A DNA stretch of 64,000 bases, taken from assembly GCF_004320535.1 (NCBI RefSeq), contig NZ_SIHY01000001.1:1860001-1924000 (forward strand). The letters run 5' to 3'. This DNA comes from Arthrobacter sp. S41. Lineage in GTDB: Bacteria; Actinomycetota; Actinomycetes; Actinomycetales; Micrococcaceae. The notes beneath the pieces were generated by a model. It was not told where the DNA came from and searched no databases. It worked only from the letters and a program-made list of their open reading frames with translations. This document shows, in pieces, positions 28,781 to 37,087 of this stretch; positions within the stretch are counted from its first letter, which is position 1, and each line of letters opens with the position of its first letter. The position numbers were made by a program, and so were the translations under genes.

Positions 28781-29896
28781 TCAGCTGTCCGCCAAATCCC
28801 GTGATTCGTTGCACAGTTCAATGAATCGATCATTCGCTTCGATTTCACCGATGGATACTCGCACACCTTCGTTCGCAAAACCGCGCACCGAAAGCGCCAC
28901 AGCATTAGCTCGCTCAACGAACTCCCCGGTCTTTTCGCCCAGTGGGAGCCAGACGAAGTTTGCCTGTGTTGACGGAATATTCCAGCCTTGTTCTACCAAG
29001 GCAGCAACCACTCGTTCGCGCTCCTGAACTAACGCTTCAACGCGTTCCAGAACTTGATCAATATGTTCTAGCGACGCCACCGCTGCATCTTCGGCGACGC
29101 TGGATACCGCAAACGGCGTAGCCATCACACGAATGTTGTTGGTGATTGATGGGTGGGCAACCGAGTAACCCACGCGAAGATTAGCCAGACCATGAGCTTT
29201 AGAGAAAGTACGCAGCAGAACCACGTTTTCATTCTCGTTGTAGGTATGAATTCCATCCACGGATTTCTCATCACGGACAAACTCGATATAAGCCTCATCC
29301 AAAACCACAAGGACGTTCTTGGGCACCCGGGCCAGGAAGTCATCAACTTCGGCCTGAGTCAGAATTGGACCCGTTGGGTTATTTGGGGTGCATAAGAGAA
29401 TCACCGATGTGTTTTCGTTCACGGCCGCGATCATTGATTCAAGATCATGGCGACCATCCTCAAGCAACGGGATCTCAACAGGAAGAGCACCCGCAGTCTG
29501 AACCAGAATCGGGTAGGCCTCGAAGGATCGCCAAGCGTAGATCACTTCATCTTGGATGCCATCTTCATTCTGTCCTGCAAAGGTATTCAGGATCTGAGTC
29601 AGCGCACCGAGGGAACCAGCCCCGGTCACGATATCTTCGGCTGGCACATCCAAGTAATCAGAGAGTGCTTCGCGCAATTTGCTCGATAGCGGATCCGGGT
29701 AACGGTTCAAGTTGCTCTGCTCAATGACCGCTTGCTGCACCGCTTCAAGCGGTCCAAAAGGGATCTCATTCGACGAGAGCTTGTAGGGCGTAATGCCTTC
29801 CACCACTTTTGGTGGCTTGCCCGCTGCGTACTTTGGTAAACGTGCAACAACGGGACGTGGCTGCACCTGGCCTGGGGTCACCGGATTCTCAGTCAT
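28781..29896 (-). CDS. pat: Class I/II aminotransferase of the HisC/Pat group, probably aromatic amino acid aminotransferase
   Basis: A 371-residue PLP enzyme: substrate segment YKLSSNEIPFGP near residues 38-49, PNNPTG (161-166), DEAYIEF (180-186) and the PLP lysine Lys233 in TFSKAHGLANLRVGY. The LSSNE form is typical of actinobacterial Pat, whereas genuine HisC usually has L-N-x-N-E. The reaction is then phenylalanine/tyrosine transamination with 2-oxoglutarate; histidinol phosphate remains possible. No his genes lie nearby. It is upstream of bkdABC on the same strand, about 120 bases away. Confidence 0.83.
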   Translation of the reverse strand: MTENPVTPGQVQPRPVVARLPKYAAGKPPKVVEGITPYKLSSNEIPFGPLEAVQQAVIEQSNLNRYPDPLSSKLREALSDYLDVPAEDIVTGAGSLGALTQILNTFAGQNEDGIQDEVIYAWRSFEAYPILVQTAGALPVEIPLLEDGRHDLESMIAAVNENTSVILLCTPNNPTGPILTQAEVDDFLARVPKNVLVVLDEAYIEFVRDEKSVDGIHTYNENENVVLLRTFSKAHGLANLRVGYSVAHPSITNNIRVMATPFAVSSVAEDAAVASLEHIDQVLERVEALVQERERVVAALVEQGWNIPSTQANFVWLPLGEKTGEFVERANAVALSVRGFANEGVRVSIGEIEANDRFIELCNESRDLADS

Positions 29897-29978
29897 GCTT
29901 CAAAGCCTAGTACGCAATTCAAGGCTGATTACACCCATCCCACATTCTTGTCTCAGCTTTTTATGCCAGAGTTAAAGC

Positions 29979-30365
29979 ATGAGCTTCCTGATTCGAGTCA
30001 TCATTAATGCTTTGGCTTTGGCCGCGGCAGTCTGGATTGTCCCAGGCCTGCAGATTGGCGCCGTAGGCGACGGTGCAGTAAACACCGCCATCGCGTACCT
30101 GATCGTCGCAGTGATCTTCGGTTTGGTGAACGCCCTAGTTCGCCCAATCGTCAAGTTCTTCACCCTGCCCATCACCTGCTTGACCTTGGGCTTGTTCACC
30201 ATTGTGATCAACGCACTGATGCTGCTGCTGACTTCATGGCTGACAACTTTCACGCCCATCGAATTTGTTATCGAACATTTCTGGTGGGATGCCATTGCCG
30301 GCACCATCATCATTGCGATCATTTCGGCAGTGCTGGGATTGTTCGTCAAGAGCGACAAGAACTAA
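29979..30365 (+). CDS. Phage holin family 4 superfamily membrane protein
   Basis: A 128-residue protein with four hydrophobic helices (about 3-22, 34-55, 62-85, 100-122), starting SFLIRVIINALALAAAVWIV. It contains the VFGLVNALVRP-like segment (here VIFGLVNALVRPIVKF) characteristic of the Phage_holin_4_2/YvlD family. Despite the name, these are ordinary chromosomal membrane proteins of unknown role in many bacteria; no phage genes are nearby. It is divergent from the aminotransferase gene and followed by a strong terminator. Confidence 0.85.
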   Translation: MSFLIRVIINALALAAAVWIVPGLQIGAVGDGAVNTAIAYLIVAVIFGLVNALVRPIVKFFTLPITCLTLGLFTIVINALMLLLTSWLTTFTPIEFVIEHFWWDAIAGTIIIAIISAVLGLFVKSDKN

Positions 30366-30404
30366 ACGGCAAAAACTAAACACAGCAACTTCGCTGAGCT
30401 GCAC

Positions 30405-30440
30405 AGAAGGTGGTTTCCATTGGAAGCCACCTTCTTTTTT
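30405..30440 (+). terminator. Terminator of the holin-family gene
   Basis: AGAAGGTGGTTTCC (30405-30418) pairs with GGAAGCCACCTTCT (30422-30435) with one G-T pair, a 3-base loop and a run of T residues. Confidence 0.92.
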
Positions 30441-30462
30441 GCCTCCTCACGCCGTCCTCTAT

Positions 30463-31818
30463 TTAGTGCCCGGGCGAGATGGTGCCGAGATGTTTGACGA
30501 CCTTTTCTTGCTGTTCCTTAGTCATCGTCCTGGGCTTTCGCTGGATTTTGAACTTTTGTGTCTTGATCGGAGTTCTCGGCAGGTGAAAAGCATCAAGCCG
30601 CTCCCTGACTTCTGGCCGAGTGTCCAGATCAAGTTCTTGTAGGTGATCTCCATAGTTGATGAGCTTGTGGGGTGTCCCGAAAGTGGATTCCTCACGAGTG
30701 AGCCGTTTGATTCGTTCGCTTGGCCCATCAAAAATCGTGGTGAGGTGGTGACGCCCACGATTCTTATTCGGGGTGCCATCTAGGCCTGGAACCATGTCTT
30801 TCTTATCTTCAAGGGACAAGCTGCGCACGTCATCCGGGATGTCGATACTGGCTATTGGCGAGCCCAAGGTAATCATCTTGTTCAGTTTGAACTTGCCCTT
30901 CAGTTTCTTGTTCTTCATCAGCTGCGCGGCGTGAATACCGCCTTGAGAATAACCCGAGAACGTCACCTCGGACCCATCTTTGGCTCCGCTGTCTTCTAGA
31001 GCTTGAGCTATGGCATCTGCGTAGTTCTCGGACTCATACCCGAAGCCATCCCCTACGCCCACATCATCAAACGGCGACTCGTATTCTCGTCCGTCCTGAG
31101 TTCCCGGCAGCATAACGATATAACTGTCCTTATCGGTCTGCACGACCATGAACTTTCCATTTTCTTCAGGTCCTTGGTCTTCAAGCATGCTGTGTAACTC
31201 GTAGTAGCTGTCTAACCCGCCGTCCACGCTGACGTATTCAGGTGGATCTTTCTGCGTAATCACGATTTCTTTGTTCTGCTGGTTTCTGAAATGCCGAAGC
31301 ACTGTTGCAAGATGTTTGGTTTGGTTCACGATTTGCTGCCCAAAAGTCTGCCCCCATCCCGAAGTCAGATCTATGCGGAAGAACATCATCAGCCGGAGCG
31401 CCGTTTCCATATCTTCGGTGGGCGGGCGCATGTCGTTGTCTTTCATCCCGGAAAAAATCTCGGCGATCGCGTGTGGAACGGAGGTCAAGAGAATCTCATG
31501 CTCAACTCTGGCCTCCGCCGCTTCGTAATTCCCGCGGGCCTGACCAATAGTCGCGGTGATGTCTTTGCTGTCCTGACTGGAGAGGTTAACCAGCGCCAGT
31601 CCCCCAACCAATTTGGAGGCCAGGACGTCAAGGCTCGGGCTACGCACAACTTTGCACACACTCATGCCCAGCGCGCTGAGCCGATGTTGACTTTGCTCCG
31701 CAGCACGCTGCGCTGCTTTGACCCGCTCTTGAACTTCTTCAAGATCTCGGGTGACCTTCTGACACACCAGATAGGCCTTGGCGTAATCAAACTCGTTGTA
31801 ACTGACTTCATACCCCAT
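30463..31818 (-). CDS. Lipase-fold protein with N-terminal helical domain; candidate type VII effector
   Basis: A 451-residue protein with no signal peptide. Residues 1-180 are helical and partly coiled-coil (TRDLEEVQERVKAAQRAAEQ). Residues about 195-400 form an alpha/beta hydrolase: nucleophile elbow GYSQGG (Ser291), a likely catalytic aspartate in DMVPGL (Asp341) and a likely histidine in GDHLQEL (His392). The helical-domain-plus-lipase plan and the WXG100-like gene 2 bases upstream recall T7SS lipase effectors with small helical partners. No EccC-type ATPase or other secretion gene is in the window, so export is inferred. The charged tail (411-451) is unlike known immunity or signal sequences. 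Function unproven. Confidence 0.72.
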   Translation of the reverse strand: MGYEVSYNEFDYAKAYLVCQKVTRDLEEVQERVKAAQRAAEQSQHRLSALGMSVCKVVRSPSLDVLASKLVGGLALVNLSSQDSKDITATIGQARGNYEAAEARVEHEILLTSVPHAIAEIFSGMKDNDMRPPTEDMETALRLMMFFRIDLTSGWGQTFGQQIVNQTKHLATVLRHFRNQQNKEIVITQKDPPEYVSVDGGLDSYYELHSMLEDQGPEENGKFMVVQTDKDSYIVMLPGTQDGREYESPFDDVGVGDGFGYESENYADAIAQALEDSGAKDGSEVTFSGYSQGGIHAAQLMKNKKLKGKFKLNKMITLGSPIASIDIPDDVRSLSLEDKKDMVPGLDGTPNKNRGRHHLTTIFDGPSERIKRLTREESTFGTPHKLINYGDHLQELDLDTRPEVRERLDAFHLPRTPIKTQKFKIQRKPRTMTKEQQEKVVKHLGTISPGH

Positions 31819-31820
31819 GA

Positions 31821-32093
31821 TCAGAAGACCAATTTCTGCTTCATGATTTCTAGTTCCAGCTCCTGAATCTCACGTGTCGCACTGCTCATGTAACCCTCGG
31901 CGTCAGCCAGCACCTGGTTGAGCTTCTCAAGCCATGAGCTCAGATTAACTACGCGATCATAAAAGGCCTGTCCAGCCTGAGATTGCCAAGTCAATGACCC
32001 AATGGAATCAAGCTGAGTAATGGCAAATCTCGTAGTCTTCTGAGCATCATCCAGCTGAAACGCCATCGAGTCCAACGTCGCCGAGAACATCAT
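31821..32093 (-). CDS. WXG100-like small helical protein
   Basis: A 90-residue, almost wholly helical protein with the central turn SLTWQSQAGQAFYDRV (Trp36). WXG100/ESAT-6 proteins have the same size, two helices and a W-x-G turn; here the turn is W-Q-S followed by A-G. ATG 32093 follows AAGGAG at 7 bases; an adjacent second ATG (32090) is possible. It ends 2 bases before the lipase-fold gene, so they are co-translated and probably interact. Family membership is inferred from length, helix pattern and partner. Confidence 0.65.
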   Translation of the reverse strand: MMFSATLDSMAFQLDDAQKTTRFAITQLDSIGSLTWQSQAGQAFYDRVVNLSSWLEKLNQVLADAEGYMSSATREIQELELEIMKQKLVF

Positions 32094-32232
32094 TTTCTTG
32101 CTCCTTATCAATCGATTCTTGATCCTCATCATGAGCGCGAGAGGTTAGCTAGAACCAAGGAATGCTCCCCGTTGTGGAAACCTGTCGGATGTAAAAGATG
32201 TGATGGACGGCGAGGGATGGAAGAATATGAGT

Positions 32233-33642
32233 ATGGCTGAGATTGCGCGCACTTCCCTTGCTAATGAACCACTAGCACTAACTGCCCTAGACGGTCGCTA
32301 CCGCAGCGCCGTGGCACCGCTGGTTGACTACCTATCCGAAGCGGCTCTGAACCGCGATCGTGTTCACGTTGAAGTTGAATGGCTGATCCATTTGACCGAC
32401 AACTCCGTTCTTCCGGGCACCTCCCCGCTCACCGATGAGCAGAAGGCGGCCCTACGCAAGATCGTCACCGACTTCAACGCAGAGTCCGTGAAGGAACTGG
32501 CTGAAATTGAAGCAGTGACCGTTCACGACGTGAAGGCAGTCGAGTACTACATCGCTAACCGTCTAGAAGCTATTGGCATTGGCAACCTCAAGCCATTGGT
32601 CCACTTCGGTTGCACCTCGGAAGACATCAACAACCTCTCCTACGCACTGGGTGTTCAGGGCGGCGTCACCGGAGTTTGGCTGCCAGCAGCCCGCGACCTG
32701 GTAGCTCAGATCACCAAGATGGCTGAAGAGTCCCGCGAAGTTCCAATGCTCTCGCGTACCCACGGCCAGCCAGCGACCCCAACCACCTTGGGCAAGGAAC
32801 TGGCAGTACTTGCATGGCGTTTGACCCGTCAGCTGGACCGTATCGAGAAGACCGAGTACTTGGGCAAGATCAACGGTGCCACCGGTACCTACGCTGCTCA
32901 CTACGCTTCGGTTCCATCCGCCGACTGGCAGCAGGTTTCCCGCAGCTTTGTTGAGCACTTGGGTCTGACCTGGAACCCACTGACTACCCAGATCGAATCC
33001 CACGACTGGCAGGCCGAGGTCTACGCAGATATCGCGCGCTTCAACCGCATTCTGCACAACCTCTGCACCGACGTGTGGAGCTACATCTCCATTGGCTACT
33101 TCGTACAGATCCCAGTGGCAGGTGCCACCGGTTCCTCGACCATGCCACACAAGGTCAACCCAATCCGTTTCGAGAACGCTGAAGCGAACTTGGAAATCTC
33201 CAACGGCCTACTGGACACCTTGGGTTCCACCTTGGTCACCAGCCGCTGGCAGCGAGATCTGACCGACTCCTCCTCGCAGCGCAACATCGGTACCGCCATT
33301 GGTCACTCGGTGCTTGCTATCTCCAACGTTGCCAAGGGTCTTGACCGTTTGGACGTTGCCGAGGCTGTACTGGCTGACGATTTGGACCACAACTGGGAAG
33401 TTCTTGCCGAGGCTATCCAGATGGTTATGCGCGCCGAGGCTATCGCCGGCGTTGAAGGCATGGACAACCCATACGAGCGTCTGAAGGACCTGACCCGCGG
33501 ACACCGTGTGGATGCAGTGCGCCTGAAGGAATTTGTTGGCGAGCTGGGTCTGTCCGCAGAAGCGCAGGAACGCCTGCAGTCACTGACTCCTGGCACCTAC
33601 AACGGCATTGCTTCGCAGCTGGTTGACCACCTGAAGAAGTAA
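32233..33642 (+). CDS. purB: Adenylosuccinate lyase
   Basis: A 469-residue member of the fumarase/aspartase superfamily with the signature GSSTMPHKVNPIRFENAE; FGCTSEDINNLSYAL and MLSRTHGQPATPTTLGKE mark the E. coli-type PurB subgroup. It removes fumarate from SAICAR and from adenylosuccinate in purine synthesis. ATG 32233 is favoured because GGAAG lies 9 bases upstream; ATG 32227 and 32200 are alternatives. It is monocistronic and divergent from the WXG-like/lipase pair, and ends in a 20-bp terminator. Confidence 0.95.
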   Translation: MAEIARTSLANEPLALTALDGRYRSAVAPLVDYLSEAALNRDRVHVEVEWLIHLTDNSVLPGTSPLTDEQKAALRKIVTDFNAESVKELAEIEAVTVHDVKAVEYYIANRLEAIGIGNLKPLVHFGCTSEDINNLSYALGVQGGVTGVWLPAARDLVAQITKMAEESREVPMLSRTHGQPATPTTLGKELAVLAWRLTRQLDRIEKTEYLGKINGATGTYAAHYASVPSADWQQVSRSFVEHLGLTWNPLTTQIESHDWQAEVYADIARFNRILHNLCTDVWSYISIGYFVQIPVAGATGSSTMPHKVNPIRFENAEANLEISNGLLDTLGSTLVTSRWQRDLTDSSSQRNIGTAIGHSVLAISNVAKGLDRLDVAEAVLADDLDHNWEVLAEAIQMVMRAEAIAGVEGMDNPYERLKDLTRGHRVDAVRLKEFVGELGLSAEAQERLQSLTPGTYNGIASQLVDHLKK

Positions 33643-33662
33643 TTTTCTACGACTAAGTCGTT

Positions 33663-33710
33663 AAATGGAACGGTGCCGCAGCTAATGCTGCGGCACCGTT
33701 CCATTTTTAT
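33663..33710. terminator. Terminator of purB
   Basis: A 20-base perfect stem (33663-33682 with 33687-33706; AAATGGAACGGTGCCGCAGC on the left) with loop TAAT and T-rich tail. It may also serve the convergent gene ending at 33731. Confidence 0.93.
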
Positions 33711-33730
33711 TGTCTTTGCACTAGTGCTGG

Positions 33731-34486
33731 TTAGAACTCAAAACCGCCGAAATCTCCGCCAGTATCTCCGAGGAAGTCACCCAAGATTCCTGAGTCAGCA
33801 GAGGAAATCTGTTCTCCTGCGCCCGAGATAGTGTCGCCCAAGCCTTCGGTGAGCGAACCGAATTCTTCACCAATTCCGGAGAATCCTTCCAGCAATGGTC
33901 CGGCAACCGCGGTGCCAATGAAGGCACCTGCGACACCACCGAGCAGACCTACACCGAGTCCACCGGCACCGGCAGCCAAGCCACCTGCCATGCGTGAGCG
34001 TCCCGAGCCAGAACCTAGGATTTTCTCCATGAACCCTGGACGCGATACCTCGGCGCGAGTAGCAGCGCGGGCCAAGTCTTGAGGCTGATCGCTAACTGGT
34101 CGTTCTGCCGCCGGCAATTGTTCGGAAAGTTCATTCTGCAACAACGCACGCTGTTGCGGGGTCAGCCGTGAGAAAGCTTCAGTGTGGGCACGCTCCATAT
34201 CCTGAGGTGGAGCGGTGCGCAGCATGTACTTGTACTTCTCGATAGCTGCTTGGTCTTCTCGCGAAACCCCAGAAGCCGCCGTCTGCTGACCGGCATAATT
34301 CTGGTTGCCGTAGTTCTGATTGGAGTAGCCCTGATTGCCGTAGCCTGACTGCTGCTGCTGTCCATAAGTCGGAGCATTGCCACGCGAACGTTGCGACCCA
34401 TTAGAGCTACGCTCATTGAGTTGCTCGCGCACGTACTCGCCGGCCATTTGCTTGCCCTTGCGGATCAATTTATTAAACATGGACAC
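33731..34486 (-). CDS. Q/N/G/Y-rich low-complexity protein, function unknown
   Basis: A 251-residue protein in three parts: a basic N-terminus (FNKLIRKGKQMAGEYVREQL), a Gln/Asn/Gly/Tyr-rich stretch (about 35-68, with repeats of the form N-Y-G-N-Q), a helical charged middle (75-150), and a Gly/Ala-rich hydrophobic segment (about 165-195) before a Gly/Asp/Ser-rich acidic tail. Relatives in Arthrobacter are often called hypothetical or mislabelled as transporters. GTG 34486 is chosen because AGGAG is 8 bases upstream; ATG 34480 is also possible. The Q/N/Y/G tract is prion-like in composition. No function is assigned. Confidence 0.7.
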   Translation of the reverse strand: MSMFNKLIRKGKQMAGEYVREQLNERSSNGSQRSRGNAPTYGQQQQSGYGNQGYSNQNYGNQNYAGQQTAASGVSREDQAAIEKYKYMLRTAPPQDMERAHTEAFSRLTPQQRALLQNELSEQLPAAERPVSDQPQDLARAATRAEVSRPGFMEKILGSGSGRSRMAGGLAAGAGGLGVGLLGGVAGAFIGTAVAGPLLEGFSGIGEEFGSLTEGLGDTISGAGEQISSADSGILGDFLGDTGGDFGGFEF

Positions 34487-34504
34487 GACTATCACTCCTC
34501 ATAT

Positions 34505-34541
34505 AGGGGAAAGCGGAGCGCTCTGCGCCCGCGTTTCCCCT
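34505..34541 (-). terminator. Hairpin after mmuP
   Basis: GGGGAAAGCG and GCGTTTCCCC form the ends of a GC-rich hairpin between the permease stop and the next minus-strand gene. The U-run on the minus side is weak, so termination may be partial. Confidence 0.55.
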
Positions 34542-34573
34542 TTTAACTCCTCAGCAGTGAACTAAGTTCCCTT

Positions 34574-36010
34574 TTACTGGGCAACGCGTGCTACTTCACG
34601 TTCTGGGGTGAAGACTCCGGCACCATGGCGCCAGCGGTAGTACCCAAGGCAGACCAACGTGAATGGAATACCAAACCACAACGCAGGACGCTGGACCGGA
34701 TCAAAGGCCACGCCTACCAGTGAAGCGGTCAGCAAGACTAGGGCGATGATTGGCAGGATCGGGAACAGCGGAGCCCGGTAAGGCAAAGAATCAGTAGAGC
34801 CGTGAACCGCTACATAGTGGCGTCTAAATGACAGGTGAGAAGCGCAGATGACTATCCAGACAGCCACTACAGCAAAACCCGCCACAGAGACCAAGGCGAG
34901 GAACAACGACTCGGCAGCGATAAAACTGGAGAACAGTGAAACCAGTCCGCCGAGCATGGATAGGCTCAACGCCAGCATTGGAATGCCACGGCTATTGGTC
35001 TTGGACAGTACCTTCGGCGCCTGCCCGGCAACACCCATCGAGTGCAGCATTCGAGCGCAGGAGTACAACCCGGAGTTACCGGCGGAGAGCAACGCAGTGA
35101 TGATGACAAAGTTCATCACGTCAGCTCCGGCAGGTAAACCGGCCACATCTAGGACGGTGACAAACGGAGACTCATTCGCTCCAGCTTCAGCAAAAGGAAT
35201 GATCGCGGCAATCACAACAATGGCACCGATGAAGAAAATGGTCAGACGAACCACAGCGGTACGGATGGCCCGAGGGATGCTCAACTGTGGGTTCTTGGCT
35301 TCTCCGGCGGCCACGCCAATCAGCTCGGTACCGCTGAAGGCGTAGAACACCGACAAGATCGTTACCAGCACCCCGGAGATTCCGGTGGGGAACAGACCGT
35401 CTTCGGTGTTGAAGTTAGACAGACCAATAGTCCCGGCGTCACTAGCTGGGTTGATTCCAAAGATGGTCGCAGCACCCACAACGATCACCAACAGCACCGC
35501 GGCAACCTTGATCAGCGCAAACCAGAACTCTGTCTCACCAAAGACACGTGAAGAAATGGCGTTCAACGCAAAGAGGATGGCGGCGAAGATCAGTGAAAAG
35601 ACCCAGACCGAAACCGAGGGGAACCAGCGCTGCATCAGCAGACCGGCCGCCGTGAACTCGCTGGCCAAGGCTACGGCCCAGCACAACCAGTAGAGCCATG
35701 CGGTAGCAAAGCCCCAAGCCGGACCAAGATCTCGGGTGGCGTGGGCGTGGAAGCCGCCGGCCACCGGATAGCGTGCCGACAGCTCACCTAACCCGCTCAT
35801 CACCATGTAGGCCACCAACGCGCCCACCGCATAAGCCAGCACCGCACCTAGTGGTCCAGCTTGAGCGATGGTGTAACCAGAGGATACGAATAGACCCGAG
35901 CCGATCACACCGCCCAAAGCGATCATCACCAGGTGACGCGAGGTCATAGTTCTTCGCAGCCCGGACTCAGATTCTGAGGTCTCTTGGTTGCTGATGGTGC
36001 TCTCGGTCAT
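34574..36010 (-). CDS. mmuP: APC-family permease, probably S-methylmethionine permease
   Basis: A 478-residue, twelve-helix amino acid permease. RTMTSRHLVMIALGGVIGSG is the typical first-helix motif of the AAT subfamily, and the loop after helix 3 (GELSARYPVAGGFHAHA) differs from AnsP. ATG 36010 follows AAGGAG. The divergent neighbour is homocysteine S-methyltransferase, the same pairing as mmuP-mmuM in E. coli, so S-methylmethionine is the likely substrate. Without that context GabP- or ProY-type specificity would be equally possible. Confidence 0.8.
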   Translation of the reverse strand: MTESTISNQETSESESGLRRTMTSRHLVMIALGGVIGSGLFVSSGYTIAQAGPLGAVLAYAVGALVAYMVMSGLGELSARYPVAGGFHAHATRDLGPAWGFATAWLYWLCWAVALASEFTAAGLLMQRWFPSVSVWVFSLIFAAILFALNAISSRVFGETEFWFALIKVAAVLLVIVVGAATIFGINPASDAGTIGLSNFNTEDGLFPTGISGVLVTILSVFYAFSGTELIGVAAGEAKNPQLSIPRAIRTAVVRLTIFFIGAIVVIAAIIPFAEAGANESPFVTVLDVAGLPAGADVMNFVIITALLSAGNSGLYSCARMLHSMGVAGQAPKVLSKTNSRGIPMLALSLSMLGGLVSLFSSFIAAESLFLALVSVAGFAVVAVWIVICASHLSFRRHYVAVHGSTDSLPYRAPLFPILPIIALVLLTASLVGVAFDPVQRPALWFGIPFTLVCLGYYRWRHGAGVFTPEREVARVAQ

Positions 36011-36139
36011 AGGGCTCCTTCTGAAATGAATGCGTTCCAGAATATCGGGATTTATCACTTTGTTTCGCTGTGCACGTCATCTTCAGTCATGCGACGTCAA
36101 ACTCAGTCTTTCAGCGCCTTGGGCTGTACCCTCGAGGAC

Positions 36140-37087
36140 GTGAATAACACTGTGCATCCCGCCGATTTCCTTCAAGCCCTGCGTGCCGAAGGCACCACAC
36201 CGATCATCCTCGATGGTGGTCTGGGCACTCATCTAGCAGAACGTGGCAATGACGTCACTGGGGAACTTTGGTCAGCACAGATCCTCATGGACCGTCCCGA
36301 AGAAGTCCGCGCTGCACACCAAGACTTCTTTGCTGCTGGCGCGCAAGTTGCGACCACTTGCTCCTACCAAGTAAGCCTCGAGGGGCTGGCGGGTGTCGGT
36401 TCCTCCGACAAGTTCGAAACCATGCTGCACACCAGCGTGCGACTGGCTAAAGAAGCGGCCGCGACTGAAACTTCAGAAACTCCACGCTGGGTCGCCGCCT
36501 CGGTCGGACCCTACGGTGCAGGACCCGGTGCCGGCACCGAATACGATGGCGCCTATGATCTAGATGCTGCGCAGCTGGCTCAATGGCACCGCGCACGAGT
36601 AGAAATTCTGACCGAGTCCGACGCGGATCTGATCATTTTTGAAACGGTGCCTAGCCTGGCCGAGGTGGAAGCCTTAGCCTCAGTGGCCAAGGAGCTGACG
36701 CTGCCAGTTTGGCTCAGCCTTGCGGTTCGGGCCGATGAGCATGGAAATGTGGTGCTGGGTGATGGCACCGATCTTCGCGCAGCTGCCAAGCTGATTGAAG
36801 ACTCTGGTGTCTGGGCAGGTGTGGGTGTGAACTGTTGCCCAGTGCCTCAAGCGGTGGACGCCCTGAAAATTCTTGGCGAAGAAACTAATCTTCCACTCTC
36901 CGCCTACCCGAACAGCGGTGAGATTTGGGATCATGAAGCACGCGTCTGGATTCCGGGAACTGGAGGCAACGACCTTCCTTCCGCTGTCCCTGCGCTCATC
37001 GCCGCTGGCGCCCGGCTGATCGGCGGTTGCTGCCAGGTCAGCCCAGAACAGATCACCCGGGTGCGCGAAGCAGCACAACAAGGCTAA
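36140..37087 (+). CDS. mmuM: Homocysteine S-methyltransferase
   Basis: A protein of about 315 residues with the homocysteine-binding barrel: ILDGGLGTHLAERG near the start, TTCSYQVSLEG, then the zinc cysteines in GVNCCP and IGGCCQVSPEQI. It methylates homocysteine with S-methylmethionine, giving two methionines, and supports methionine salvage from plant-derived S-methylmethionine. The start is uncertain: GTG 36140 and GTG 36152 both lack a well-spaced ribosome binding site and the transcript may be leaderless. Its stop overlaps the convergent regulator gene by 3 bases. Confidence 0.88.
   Translation: MNNTVHPADFLQALRAEGTTPIILDGGLGTHLAERGNDVTGELWSAQILMDRPEEVRAAHQDFFAAGAQVATTCSYQVSLEGLAGVGSSDKFETMLHTSVRLAKEAAATETSETPRWVAASVGPYGAGPGAGTEYDGAYDLDAAQLAQWHRARVEILTESDADLIIFETVPSLAEVEALASVAKELTLPVWLSLAVRADEHGNVVLGDGTDLRAAAKLIEDSGVWAGVGVNCCPVPQAVDALKILGEETNLPLSAYPNSGEIWDHEARVWIPGTGGNDLPSAVPALIAAGARLIGGCCQVSPEQITRVREAAQQG

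Noticed and set aside
29979-30365. Prophage remnant suggested by the holin-family gene
   Set aside because: The family is a common chromosomal membrane protein group and no lysin, tail, integrase or attachment site is nearby.
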